A stretch of 40,772 nt of DNA from Bacteroidales bacterium (GTDB taxonomy: Bacteria; Bacteroidota; Bacteroidia; Bacteroidales; WCHB1-69): contig JAIRVY010000135.1 in assembly GCA_031253655.1 (NCBI GenBank), positions 1 to 40,772 on the forward strand, given 5' to 3'. Within the stretch, counting starts at the first letter, position 1; each line of letters begins with the position of its first letter. Shown here piece by piece: positions 22,754 through 29,738 of this stretch. Both the position numbers and the translations under genes were made by a program. The notes beneath the pieces are model-generated. The model searched no databases. It was not told the origin of the DNA and saw only the letters and a list, made by a program, of their open reading frames with translations.

Positions 22754-22984
22754 TCAGAGCGCACTTAATTCTTTCTCCAAATCTTCCATAAAAACATAGA
22801 GCATTTGAGCTGCATCGGCCTCCTCTTCATCCAAACCGGCATCTAAAAGCCGGGCAAAGCCGGCGCGAAATAAAGACTTGTAACCACTCAGAATGGCGCG
22901 CCAAAAACTACAGTCGTTCTCAAATGCAATGTACTTGCTGTTGTCGGCTAGTTTGAAACTGCCCGGAATTAAATTAGTTTGCAT
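22754..22984 (-). CDS. hypothetical protein, 76 aa
   Basis: 76 aa from ATG at 22984, overlapping the preceding gene by 11 bases; the longer track frame runs back through that gene. The sequence (SKYIAFENDCSFWRAILSGY, then a helical acidic end EEEADAAQMLYVFMEDLEKE) is not recognised. Part of it is duplicated as a broken copy at 18095. Confidence 0.65.
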   Translation of the reverse strand: MQTNLIPGSFKLADNSKYIAFENDCSFWRAILSGYKSLFRAGFARLLDAGLDEEEADAAQMLYVFMEDLEKELSAL

Positions 22985-23282
22985 GGGCGCCTCCTTTCTC
23001 TGTTTTGCGTACTGTGACTTCAACTTCAATCCTGCCATCGAGGAAAATGGCTTTAACTGAACTCTTGCTTTCCTCAAAAAAATCTAAAAAGTGCTCATTG
23101 GCGCTAAATTCTCCAAGGTAGCAATCTTCTGCATAAATTCTGTGGGAAGATTTTACTACATAGGTTTTGATTACCGGTTCCATTAATTCGGGATTGTGCT
23201 TCCTTTTGAAAAATTTTGGATGGTTGGAAGCAACTTCTTGCAGGTTTAAAGCCTCATGCGTGGCTGTGGGTTGTTGTTGCAT
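22974..23282 (-). CDS. hypothetical protein, 102 aa
   Basis: About 102 aa from ATG at 23282 (MQQQPTATHEALNLQEVASN). Earlier in-frame ATG at 23369 would include the structured leader and is less likely. It has a beta-rich second half (YAEDCYLGEFSANEHFLDFF, IFLDGRIEVEVTVRK). Not recognised. It is the first gene of a two-gene unit with its own promoter and terminator. Confidence 0.6.
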   Translation of the reverse strand: MQQQPTATHEALNLQEVASNHPKFFKRKHNPELMEPVIKTYVVKSSHRIYAEDCYLGEFSANEHFLDFFEESKSSVKAIFLDGRIEVEVTVRKTEKGGAHAN

Positions 23283-23291
23283 AATATAGAA

Positions 23292-23386
23292 ATTTGGTGT
23301 AAATGAAAAAGCCCCCGACAGGAGTACCGCGCTTTCTATAAGTGCGCCACGCTGGTTTCCTTTGCGCATACCATAAGGGGCTAAAT
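23292..23386 (-). promoter_or_regulatory. structured 5' leader
   Basis: On the minus strand AGCCCC near the start pairs with GGGGGCT near the end, enclosing a TGCGC/GCGCA stem and a GGAAACC loop, and the outer stem is followed by TTTTTC. It lies between the -7 box at 23438 and the ATG at 23282. It looks like an attenuator or structured leader; a protein-coding N-terminal extension is the alternative. Confidence 0.45.
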
Positions 23387-23437
23387 AAAATCCTTTGGAT
23401 TGTTTTTTTAAACATTTTTAATAGAAATTTGGTTCGG

Positions 23438-23445
23438 CAAAAATA
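23438..23445 (-). promoter_or_regulatory. -7 box upstream of the 102-aa gene
   Basis: TATTTTTG followed by CC on the minus strand, just beyond the stop of the KilA-N gene. No exact TTG is seen at the -33 position. Confidence 0.5.
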
Positions 23446-23455
23446 TAAAAATATT

Positions 23456-24055
23456 TCATTCATCAGGAAAATCAATATCATATTGATTATTCACTGCACT
23501 TTTTATTTCGTTAATACACTCCATTGTAAGAGATTTTCGTTTGTTTTCTTCTGCGGTTAGTTGTTGGGAAATTTCCAAGTATCTATCAAAATCTTCAATG
23601 GTTTTGCTATCCTTTTTAAGAATCCTGCTTATTTCCTTTTTAAGAATTGCAGATGTTTTAAAAGATTCTTCTCTTTTGGCATGCCTACCGAAAAGAAGCT
23701 TGTCAATGGTAGAATATACCCATAGTTCAAATTCTGGAGACAACCAAGCGGCAAATTTTAGGGCTAAAATGCGGTGCATAAAAGTACCGGATTTTTGTTT
23801 AGAAGTGTATAAATCTTCTTCATTTTCTATATCTAAAAAGTGCATTTTCGCACTTTTTTCATCATTTAAAAACGCGGAATTCCTCGTTTTTAAACAAACA
23901 GAAATGAAATCTTTTGTGCTTTTGTTTTCCATAAAACGGGCTACTTCAGCATTAAAAATTTTCGCCATTTCTGTGGCATTTACCATAACTTTATTTTCTG
24001 TGTCGAGTGTGAAGGTTATTTCGCTGCCTTCAAAAGCAAATTTTACGGTTTTCAT
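23456..24055 (-). CDS. KilA-N domain protein
   Basis: 199 aa. VNATEMAKIFNAEVARFMEN (25-44) and GTFMHRILALKFAAWLSPEF with ELWVYSTIDKL (about 90-120) are the two halves of a KilA-N DNA-binding domain. The rest is a charged helical tail. KilA-N proteins of phages act as regulators or antirepressor-like factors. It stands alone, with the small-RNA candidate C upstream and a new promoter downstream. Confidence 0.9.
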   Translation of the reverse strand: MKTVKFAFEGSEITFTLDTENKVMVNATEMAKIFNAEVARFMENKSTKDFISVCLKTRNSAFLNDEKSAKMHFLDIENEEDLYTSKQKSGTFMHRILALKFAAWLSPEFELWVYSTIDKLLFGRHAKREESFKTSAILKKEISRILKKDSKTIEDFDRYLEISQQLTAEENKRKSLTMECINEIKSAVNNQYDIDFPDE

Positions 24056-24123
24056 AAGCTTAATATTTTAATTGGTTTAATAGTTATCGTTAAGTCATAT
24101 GTGGGGTTATGTTGTTTTTTTAT

Positions 24124-24131
24124 TATTTTCG
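24124..24131 (+). promoter_or_regulatory. -7 box of small RNA candidate C
   Basis: TATTTTCG, identical to the boxes before tRNA-Ala and tRNA-Asn here. The -33 position reads TGG, so this promoter is weaker in consensus than A and B. Confidence 0.45.
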
Positions 24132-24135
24132 CGGC

Positions 24136-24205
24136 TCAAAACAATCGGTTAGAAATTCTCATTGAGAGCGATATTCAATCTCTGACTTTCTAACCGATTT
24201 TTATT
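24136..24205 (+). ncRNA. small RNA candidate C
   Basis: About 70 bases dominated by a perfect 13-bp stem, AATCGGTTAGAAA (24143-24155) with TTTCTAACCGATT (24187-24199), then TTTTATTA. Its loop holds a TCTC/GAGA hairpin. The 3' arm overlaps the last codons of the convergent gene at 24190. On the minus strand the T-run is poor, so the hairpin serves rightward transcription best. Confidence 0.5.
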
Positions 24206-24612
24206 ATGTTTACTTCGTGATTGTAATATGTATCACCTGTTTTTAAAAGCCTTACAGATATTCTAACACACTCCTTTTTATCATTAATGTATACAAATGC
24301 CTTAAAATTCAGATAACCCAACAATTCTTTTGGGTCGTTTTCTTTTCTGATTCCAAAATTATTATACTTTGCTACTTTTAGAAGTGATGGTAAAACTTCT
24401 AATACGGCTGTTTTCTTTATGTGTAACGCCCTGCCGTATGCTAGTTCAGCCTTTCCAAGTGCTGTAAACTTTATGCTTATTCCCAAATGATCGTTTACAA
24501 TGGTTTTTCCTTGTAAATTATTAGTATAATATTTAGCAACACTTTTTCTGTTATTGGCAATGGACCCGGTCTTAACCTTGGGGATTATGATTTGTTTGTA
24601 TTTTTCTATCAT
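24190..24612 (-). CDS. LPD3-like polyvalent-type domain protein (paralogue 2)
   Basis: 140 aa. It is a paralogue of the protein at 20811, sharing IxPkVKT near the start, NNFGIRKENDPKELLGYLNF in the middle and YYNHEVNIIKI at the end. It is AT-rich like other accessory genes here. LPD3-type domains accompany phage nuclease toxins, but this resemblance is from pattern only. A convergent RNA candidate meets its 3' end exactly as for the genes at 20811 and 19028. Confidence 0.5.
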   Translation of the reverse strand: MIEKYKQIIIPKVKTGSIANNRKSVAKYYTNNLQGKTIVNDHLGISIKFTALGKAELAYGRALHIKKTAVLEVLPSLLKVAKYNNFGIRKENDPKELLGYLNFKAFVYINDKKECVRISVRLLKTGDTYYNHEVNIIKIG

Positions 24613-24661
24613 AATATTATCATTTTTTTGCTCTCTTACTGCTATGATATATGGGATTTTT

Positions 24662-25189
24662 TTAGAAAAGTTTCAATTGGTAGCCATCGCCAATCTTTTC
24701 TATTCGCTCTTTATTACTGCTAATAATATCTTTGAGTTCTGTTTTTCGCTTGTAGATATTGCTTTCTTTAAACTCTTTATCCAACTCTTTTAGTTCTGAT
24801 TCTGCATTTTCTATAGCGTCTAAACTTTCTCTCAAATCAATTACAGAGGTGATAAAATGGTTTCCCAGCGCTTCAATACACTGTGCACGGTATTTAATCA
24901 GTTTGTCTTTTGCATCTTCTTTTACATTCGCCGGCGTTATGGTAAAGAGCCATGCCGGGATATACATAATGGGTAAACAAAGCATTTCTCGTTGTTTTTC
25001 ATCACCTCCAACTGTAACCCTCAGGGTTATAATTGAGGCAAAATTTTCGTCATCTTTTAGTTTTTCTTGCTGCTTTTGGTTAGATACTCCGATTATTTCA
25101 CAAATGGGTTTAATAGGTACATAAACATTGTTGTTTTCGTATAAAAGTTCAATTTCTTTGTTTAAAATTTTGATGTGTGTTAATTTCAT
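24662..25189 (-). CDS. P22-type phage antirepressor
   Basis: 175 aa. VYVPIKPICEIIGVSNQKQQ (about 22-41), CLPIMYIPAWLFTITPANV and KLIKYRAQCIEALGNHF match the P22 antirepressor N-terminal domain, which in phages binds and disables CI-type repressors. A charged coiled-coil tail follows in place of a second domain. It probably counteracts the repressor at 29123 during induction. It lies between the primase and the second LPD3-like gene. Confidence 0.88.
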   Translation of the reverse strand: MKLTHIKILNKEIELLYENNNVYVPIKPICEIIGVSNQKQQEKLKDDENFASIITLRVTVGGDEKQREMLCLPIMYIPAWLFTITPANVKEDAKDKLIKYRAQCIEALGNHFITSVIDLRESLDAIENAESELKELDKEFKESNIYKRKTELKDIISSNKERIEKIGDGYQLKLF

Positions 25190-25220
25190 AAGATATTATT
25201 TTATAGGTTAATAATTAATT

Positions 25221-28200
25221 CTATTCTTCCATATCAAACCACTTATTAGCAATGGTAATATACTCCGTTCCGCTGCGCTTATCCTTTCCGGGTTTCTCCG
25301 GATCGAGCGTTTGTGCCGGGTTTAGGCGCAAGCCCCAGTAGCGGCAATATTGCGTAAGTTTTTTCCAAAATTTCTGCGGCGTGTAAAAGCGCTTTTGACT
25401 GGGGCACTTATCCAAGTAGTTGTATTGCAGGATAACGCGCTCTATCGGCGTGTTAAGCTGCGTGTCGTTTCGGCTTTCAACGGTGTTTTCGTCAACCCCC
25501 AAGTAGTCGTTAAACCAGCCGAGAAACAACTCGCCTATTTCCTGTTTCAACTGGCGGCGCTCTAAGCGCTCGGTGGAAGCCTGTATCAGCCCGGTCCCGT
25601 TAATGCCCCAGCCATTTTCGCGGGCAATAAAATAGAGTTCCAAACACTCTGCCATGAAATTGTAAAACAGATTCCATTCTTCGCCGTCCCATTCATCAAA
25701 GAAGTTTTTGCCAAACAGTTCTCGCGGTTTGTAGTCGTCATCAAAGAAGTCACAGAAGGCTATCCGGAACTGCCGGTCGCGGATGCTGGCGCTGGTGCCG
25801 TTAATGGCGTGGTTGGTAGTAAGGTAAATCTTGGGAACCTCAGAGCCGGAGAGGGTAAAGCGCGGCTTCCCTTTCGGTTCTACTACCATCTTGCCGGTGA
25901 TGATGGTAAATAGTACATCGAAATCGAAGTTTACCCGGATATCGTCAACAAAAATATTTTCTGTTTTTTCTGTTACTTCTTCCCAAAGGTATTTTTCTTT
26001 ATCCATGTCGCACTTTCCGTTTACATACGCCTGTATGAGCATTTGCTCCAGCGCAACGCCGAGCAGAGACTTGCCGGAACGTCCGTTGCTCTCTCCCACT
26101 TCCGACAGTTTACCGTCCATGCCCACAATTGCCTTTTCGCAGCTTTTATCCCGGTATTGGTGTAACAGATACCCAATGGCGCACATTTTACTTACAAAAT
26201 GCAGATTCGTGTCGGCAATTTCTTCCGGAAATTGTAGAATATCAAGCGCGTTGGTTTGCTGTTTGTGGTCATCATAAAACTTTTCCCAGTAGAAGTTTGA
26301 AGTGTAGTAGAGAAATCGGGCAAAGTCGCATTTTTCACCGAAAGTACTAAATCCCACAAGATACTTACCCATGAGGGAAGCGGGTAAAGAGGATTTTTCA
26401 AGTATTGCTTTGTCAATCTTAACCACGTTAATAATGCGGTCGGTGCGTGTGGCATCAAATTCTTTCAATTGTTCGTGCCAAACGTTTTCTTCTATCAGCT
26501 TCATGGGCTTTTCATTGATGCCGGCTGCCGATATTTCCCAGTATTTGGTTTTGAAAAAAATATTTTCGCTGTCGCGGTTTGGTTTGAGCAGGTTCGGATA
26601 ATAGTAGTCTATATTGCTGATACTTTCGCGCCCGAAGTACATTTTACCGCCTTTTAGCAGCATATTTACAACCGGTTTGTCGCATACTTCTTTTGCTAAA
26701 TCCATGGCAAAGTCGCGGGCTTCGTAGTGGCTTATCATGCGCACGATGTTATCTTCCACTCTTACAAAATCGAAATCGTTGTTGTGGGTGTGAATGCGGT
26801 AAAAGCCGCGGTTGCGGTAAAACTTTAGCATATTCACATAATCGAAGTTGTACAGTTCGTATTCTTCGCCGGTGCGGTCGGTTTTCTTTATTACCTGCCA
26901 AAACTTTTCATCATCGTAGAGCGGTTGCGCCAGTTCCATTTCGTTTTGCTCGTTAAAGCGCCACATATTGCCGCCATATTTGAATTTTGGCAGTTTTTTA
27001 AGCGCTTCAATATGAAACTCGCAGAAATCTTTCCGGTCGTTCAAATACCAAATCTGCATGAGTTGCAAATCCGGTATGGAGGAAATTTTGTATAACTCGA
27101 TATTGATAAATGCCCGGGTTTCTTTTTTGGCAATATCGTTCATCTGTTGCTCAAGTTCTACAATAAACTCCGATTCTTTGCCGGAAAGGCTACCGGTTAG
27201 CAAATCATCAATCCCTTTTTCTGCCGGCGTGTTTCCGCAAACTAAATACACTTCAAGAAATATTTGCCGGTTTGCCAATGTTTGAAACCAGTCGCGGAAG
27301 TTCTTTGCTGCATAGAAAAAATTGCGGCTTCGTTGCGAAACGTCTTTATCTTCCTTTATGTTGTCGGATAGTTCTCTAAAATCGCTATCGAGTACTAAAA
27401 AAACTTCTTGCACTCCGCACCGTTCAATCACTTTCAATACGTTGTCCGGAAACTGTTTGTTTTTGCCAACCAAAGAATTTATACCGGGCATGCCAAAAGC
27501 CGGCATGCCGTGTTTGCACATCTTTTCGGCTTTCTTTTCGCCTTCGGTAAAAAACAATCGCTTTGTTTCCCGGGAGTTTTTGTACATTTCGCGCAATGTT
27601 TCCGGAATATACAGTTGCACACTGGCGCCGTAAGGCGTTTTATACTTGCAAATACTTCCGTCTTTCAATTGGTGGCTTTCTGGGAACTGCCAGCGCACGC
27701 GGTAAAAGTCTCGCAGTTTTTTATTATCTTCTTTAACTTTATACTGAACCTGCCTGCCTTCCAAATCCAAATAGCGAATAATCATATCGTCGCCGTCCAC
27801 AATTTGCCCCATCTCATTGAGCGTTGCCGCCTCAAACACATTGAGGCTTTTAATGCCGTTGTCGGTATTTTCCATTGCCCGCACGTCCTTAACGGTAAGT
27901 CCGGATTGTTCTAATTGCCGGTTTTTAAATGATACTTCCCGGGCGCTTGCTTTAAGCCCACGGTCCCGATGAGGCTCCTCCGGAATGGTGATGTTAAATA
28001 GATCGGCTAAATAGCGCAATGCTTCCGGGTAGGTCTTACCGGTGGCATCCATCACGTATTTTATAGCGCTATTACCGCCATAATCACAGGAAAAACATTT
28101 AAAAAGATACTCCCCTTTTACCTTGCTTACTTTCAGCCCCCGGTCTTTATGGCACATGGGGCACTCTCCGGCATAATCCTTGCCGCTCTTTTTAAGAGTA

Positions 28201-28277
28201 GTAATAGTATCTATGGTTTTAAAGAGATCGGCGGCGCGTTTAATTTCATCGGCGGTTTCTTTACTAATATGGCTCAT
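25221..28277 (-). CDS. primase-helicase (zinc finger, TOPRIM, SF3-like helicase)
   Basis: 1018 aa. A Cys4 zinc finger (CPMC at 39-42, CFSC at 61-64) opens a DnaG-like primase part. TOPRIM marks are FFTEGEKKAEK (about 240) and VFLVLDSDF (about 297). The C-terminal third is a helicase: Walker A GESNGRSGKS (near 735), Walker B ENIFVDD (near 776) and PKIYLTTNHAI (near 820), as in the SF3/D5 group. It should start and drive replication of the element. The gene is visibly more GC-rich than the genes around it. Confidence 0.88.
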   Translation of the reverse strand: MSHISKETADEIKRAADLFKTIDTITTLKKSGKDYAGECPMCHKDRGLKVSKVKGEYLFKCFSCDYGGNSAIKYVMDATGKTYPEALRYLADLFNITIPEEPHRDRGLKASAREVSFKNRQLEQSGLTVKDVRAMENTDNGIKSLNVFEAATLNEMGQIVDGDDMIIRYLDLEGRQVQYKVKEDNKKLRDFYRVRWQFPESHQLKDGSICKYKTPYGASVQLYIPETLREMYKNSRETKRLFFTEGEKKAEKMCKHGMPAFGMPGINSLVGKNKQFPDNVLKVIERCGVQEVFLVLDSDFRELSDNIKEDKDVSQRSRNFFYAAKNFRDWFQTLANRQIFLEVYLVCGNTPAEKGIDDLLTGSLSGKESEFIVELEQQMNDIAKKETRAFINIELYKISSIPDLQLMQIWYLNDRKDFCEFHIEALKKLPKFKYGGNMWRFNEQNEMELAQPLYDDEKFWQVIKKTDRTGEEYELYNFDYVNMLKFYRNRGFYRIHTHNNDFDFVRVEDNIVRMISHYEARDFAMDLAKEVCDKPVVNMLLKGGKMYFGRESISNIDYYYPNLLKPNRDSENIFFKTKYWEISAAGINEKPMKLIEENVWHEQLKEFDATRTDRIINVVKIDKAILEKSSLPASLMGKYLVGFSTFGEKCDFARFLYYTSNFYWEKFYDDHKQQTNALDILQFPEEIADTNLHFVSKMCAIGYLLHQYRDKSCEKAIVGMDGKLSEVGESNGRSGKSLLGVALEQMLIQAYVNGKCDMDKEKYLWEEVTEKTENIFVDDIRVNFDFDVLFTIITGKMVVEPKGKPRFTLSGSEVPKIYLTTNHAINGTSASIRDRQFRIAFCDFFDDDYKPRELFGKNFFDEWDGEEWNLFYNFMAECLELYFIARENGWGINGTGLIQASTERLERRQLKQEIGELFLGWFNDYLGVDENTVESRNDTQLNTPIERVILQYNYLDKCPSQKRFYTPQKFWKKLTQYCRYWGLRLNPAQTLDPEKPGKDKRSGTEYITIANKWFDMEE

Positions 28278-28300
28278 TGGTGGTGCTTTTGATCTCTTTG

Positions 28301-28519
28301 TTATTCAAATTCTACAATCGTATTATCTAACCCGTCTATCATTTTAAGTTGTTTGTCTCTGGGCGTTTTTGTGGTATAACTGTTTAAAACTGTCCAGCAT
28401 CCAAACTCCTTACATTGCATAATGGCGTATGCTGTTTTACCATTTTTAGCCGTAATATCTCTCGTGCGTATAAGCACATACCCGGCTTTAAGTAGTTTTT
28501 CCTTGCTTTGTTTTGTCAT
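28301..28519 (-). CDS. hypothetical early protein, 72 aa
   Basis: Not recognised. 72 aa with beta-strand pattern (YVLIRTRDITAKNGKTAYAI, then CWTVLNSYTTKT). No membrane segment. Early operon, between the 82-aa gene and the primase, spaced by 11 and 23 bases. Confidence 0.6.
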   Translation of the reverse strand: MTKQSKEKLLKAGYVLIRTRDITAKNGKTAYAIMQCKEFGCWTVLNSYTTKTPRDKQLKMIDGLDNTIVEFE

Positions 28520-28530
28520 AATTATAAGAT

Positions 28531-28779
28531 TTAAAGATAATTTTCAATTTCTACCGGTTCTGCTACTGGTATGTTCCACACTTCCGTTATGCCATACTCG
28601 GCAAATATGGCTTCAATTTTTTGAGCTTCGCTTACTTTTGGCTCTACTCTGCCATTCATACGCTGGTAAAATGCATAGGATTCTTTTGATAATTCAGACA
28701 TTATTTTGGCGCGCACTTCAGATTTTTTATTTGCAGGAAGTGATTCGTAGGCGCGTTTAAATGAAAATAGATTGTTCAT
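28531..28779 (-). CDS. early protein of a mobile-element family, 82 aa
   Basis: 82 aa. ESYAFYQRMNGRVEPKVSEA and QKIEAIFAEYGITEVW follow a pattern seen in small helical proteins of Bacteroidota phages and conjugative elements. No domain name is known to me. It is the second gene of the early leftward operon. Confidence 0.65.
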   Translation of the reverse strand: MNNLFSFKRAYESLPANKKSEVRAKIMSELSKESYAFYQRMNGRVEPKVSEAQKIEAIFAEYGITEVWNIPVAEPVEIENYL

Positions 28780-28791
28780 ATTTAATATATA

Positions 28792-28986
28792 TTATTTGGT
28801 TAAAATAAATTCGCATGTTTCGCCAACGTAGGCAACACAATTGTCAAAATAGCAAGCGTTGTTACTCTTGCTATAGGTAAATTGTCTAACAATTGTACCT
28901 TCCGGATAGCCCTCTTTCCGAAGTTCCATAATATATCCCGCATTATCGCCGGTTACATCTTTTATCATTATTTTGTTAGTTCGCAT
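28792..28986 (-). CDS. hypothetical early protein, 64 aa
   Basis: Not recognised. 64 aa, beta-rich (DNAGYIMELRKEGYPEGTIV, CVAYVGETCEFIL). As the first leftward gene after the operator region it sits where phages carry cro-like or immediate-early genes, but it shows no helix-turn-helix. Confidence 0.6.
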   Translation of the reverse strand: MRTNKIMIKDVTGDNAGYIMELRKEGYPEGTIVRQFTYSKSNNACYFDNCVAYVGETCEFILTK

Positions 28987-29013
28987 TGCTCTTTTTTCGT
29001 ATTACTTTTTTTA

Positions 29014-29105
29014 TAATTTTGCTTTTAAAACAATCCATTGTGTTTTTAAAACAATTGGTTGTTTATACGGCGCAAAAATAAACTAATTGTTTAATAAATA
29101 CACAA
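29014..29105. promoter_or_regulatory. divergent early/repressor promoters with CI operators
   Basis: The rightward -7 box TAATTTTG (29014-29021) serves the repressor. The leftward box TATTTTTG (29073-29080 on the minus strand) serves the early operon, with a TTG 22 bases upstream. Between them lie AAACAATCCATTGTGTTT (29028) and AAAACAATTGGTTGTTTA (29048), with half-sites further right (AACTAATTGTTTAA at 29081). The two transcripts face each other across the operators, as in a genetic switch. Confidence 0.6.
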
Positions 29106-29122
29106 ATTGACAATATTTTTTT

Positions 29123-29551
29123 ATGGAAAGTGATAAAACATTAATATTAAATAGAATAAAACAAGTAATGGGACTTAAAACCGATAAGGAATTGGCTCAA
29201 TTTTTAGAAATTACCCCACAGACTTTGTCAAATAATATAAAAAGAAATAGCATTGATTTGGAAAATGTATTGTCAAAATGTGAATTGATAAATTTGAATT
29301 GGCTTTTCACCGGAAGCGGTGAAATGTTCCGAAATATTAACAAAAATGCAATTAATGGCGACAATAACATACAGAATAATATCCAAGCCGGGCATAACAG
29401 TAATGTAGATGCTCGCCAGTATTACAGTGATAGCCCCGATGTTTTGCGGGCGCAGATTGATGCTTTGGATGTCAGGATTAAGGAGAAGGATGCGCAGATT
29501 AAGGAGAAGGATGCGCAGATTAATAAGTTGTTAAATATTATGTCTAAATAA
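29123..29551 (+). CDS. CI-like repressor with coiled-coil tail
   Basis: 142 aa. A helix-turn-helix (KTDKELAQFLEITPQTLSNN, about 19-38) is followed by LINLNWLFTGSGEMF, the usual ending of the CI_repr domain in Bacteroidota. The middle is Asn-rich. The C-terminus has repeated heptads (KEKDAQIKEKDAQINKL) that should form a coiled coil for oligomers in place of a LexA-type cleavable domain. Without that domain, release is likely by the antirepressor at 24662 rather than self-cleavage. Confidence 0.85.
   Translation: MESDKTLILNRIKQVMGLKTDKELAQFLEITPQTLSNNIKRNSIDLENVLSKCELINLNWLFTGSGEMFRNINKNAINGDNNIQNNIQAGHNSNVDARQYYSDSPDVLRAQIDALDVRIKEKDAQIKEKDAQINKLLNIMSK
29477..29518. repeat. 21-bp tandem duplication in the repressor gene
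   Basis: ATTAAGGAGAAGGATGCGCA plus G occurs twice in a row and adds exactly one seven-residue coiled-coil turn. Confidence 0.9.
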
Positions 29552-29589
29552 AAACACGCTATCTTTGTAACACGTTAATAGCGTGTTTT
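29552..29589 (+). terminator. terminator of the repressor gene
   Basis: AACACGCTAT pairs with ATAGCGTGTT across a 13-base loop and is followed by TTTTTT, directly after the stop codon. Confidence 0.88.
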
Positions 29590-29603
29590 TTGCAGCGAAA
29601 AAA

Positions 29604-29624
29604 GTGTGTCAAAATTGTGCCAAA
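29604..29624. repeat. right integrase arm-site candidate
   Basis: GTGTGTCAAAATTGTGCCAA, same orientation as the copy at 7924, one difference. It lies between the repressor terminator and attR. Confidence 0.7.
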
Positions 29625-29705
29625 AATAGTGAAAAAAAGAAAAATTATAAATTATAAATAATTAAAAACAAAAGAGTTATATAAGTGGTTGATTTTCAGA
29701 ATTTT

Positions 29706-29733
29706 TCACGGGTTCGACTCCCGTACGCTCCAC
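29706..29733. repeat. attR, right attachment site
   Basis: An exact copy of 7853-7880, i.e. a tRNA-Ala 3' fragment without the rest of the tRNA. It marks the right end of the element; rarD begins six bases later. Confidence 0.95.
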
Positions 29734-29738
29734 TTTCA

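Larger units (their letters stand above)
7853..29733. mobile_element. integrated provirus of a putative tailless virus
   Basis: The element lies between two exact 28-bp copies of the tRNA-Ala 3' end and carries a tyrosine recombinase at its left end and a CI-like repressor at its right end. Almost all other genes run leftward. From right to left they are: early genes, primase-helicase, antirepressor, KilA-N, toxin-antitoxin, iteron region, packaging-type ATPase, capsid candidate, many one-TM proteins, glucosaminidase, collagen-like stalk and spike, holin and spanin candidates. There is no terminase, portal, tail, relaxase or type IV secretion gene. Seen: the ends, the genes and the motifs. 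Inferred: a membrane-containing tailless virus. No gene is clearly broken, so it may be functional. Confidence 0.8.

Noticed and set aside
22187-25189. Anti-phage defence island
   Set aside because: The region has a toxin-antitoxin pair, KilA-N, antirepressor and small unknown genes but no restriction, CBASS, retron, Abi or similar effector that can be recognised. The PBECR/LPD3-like genes are treated as toxin-like only.
25350-27914. Many long plus-strand ORFs opposite the primase-helicase
   Set aside because: They are antisense shadows of a GC-richer gene whose minus-strand product has zinc-finger, TOPRIM and helicase motifs in the right order.
7853-29733. Integrative conjugative element or tailed prophage
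   Set aside because: No relaxase, coupling protein, tra genes, terminase, portal, head protease or tail genes are visible among the ORFs.
29685-29738. Longer RarD start at 29685
   Set aside because: These codons are element DNA plus the attR tRNA fragment. The family N-terminus begins at the ATG at 29739.
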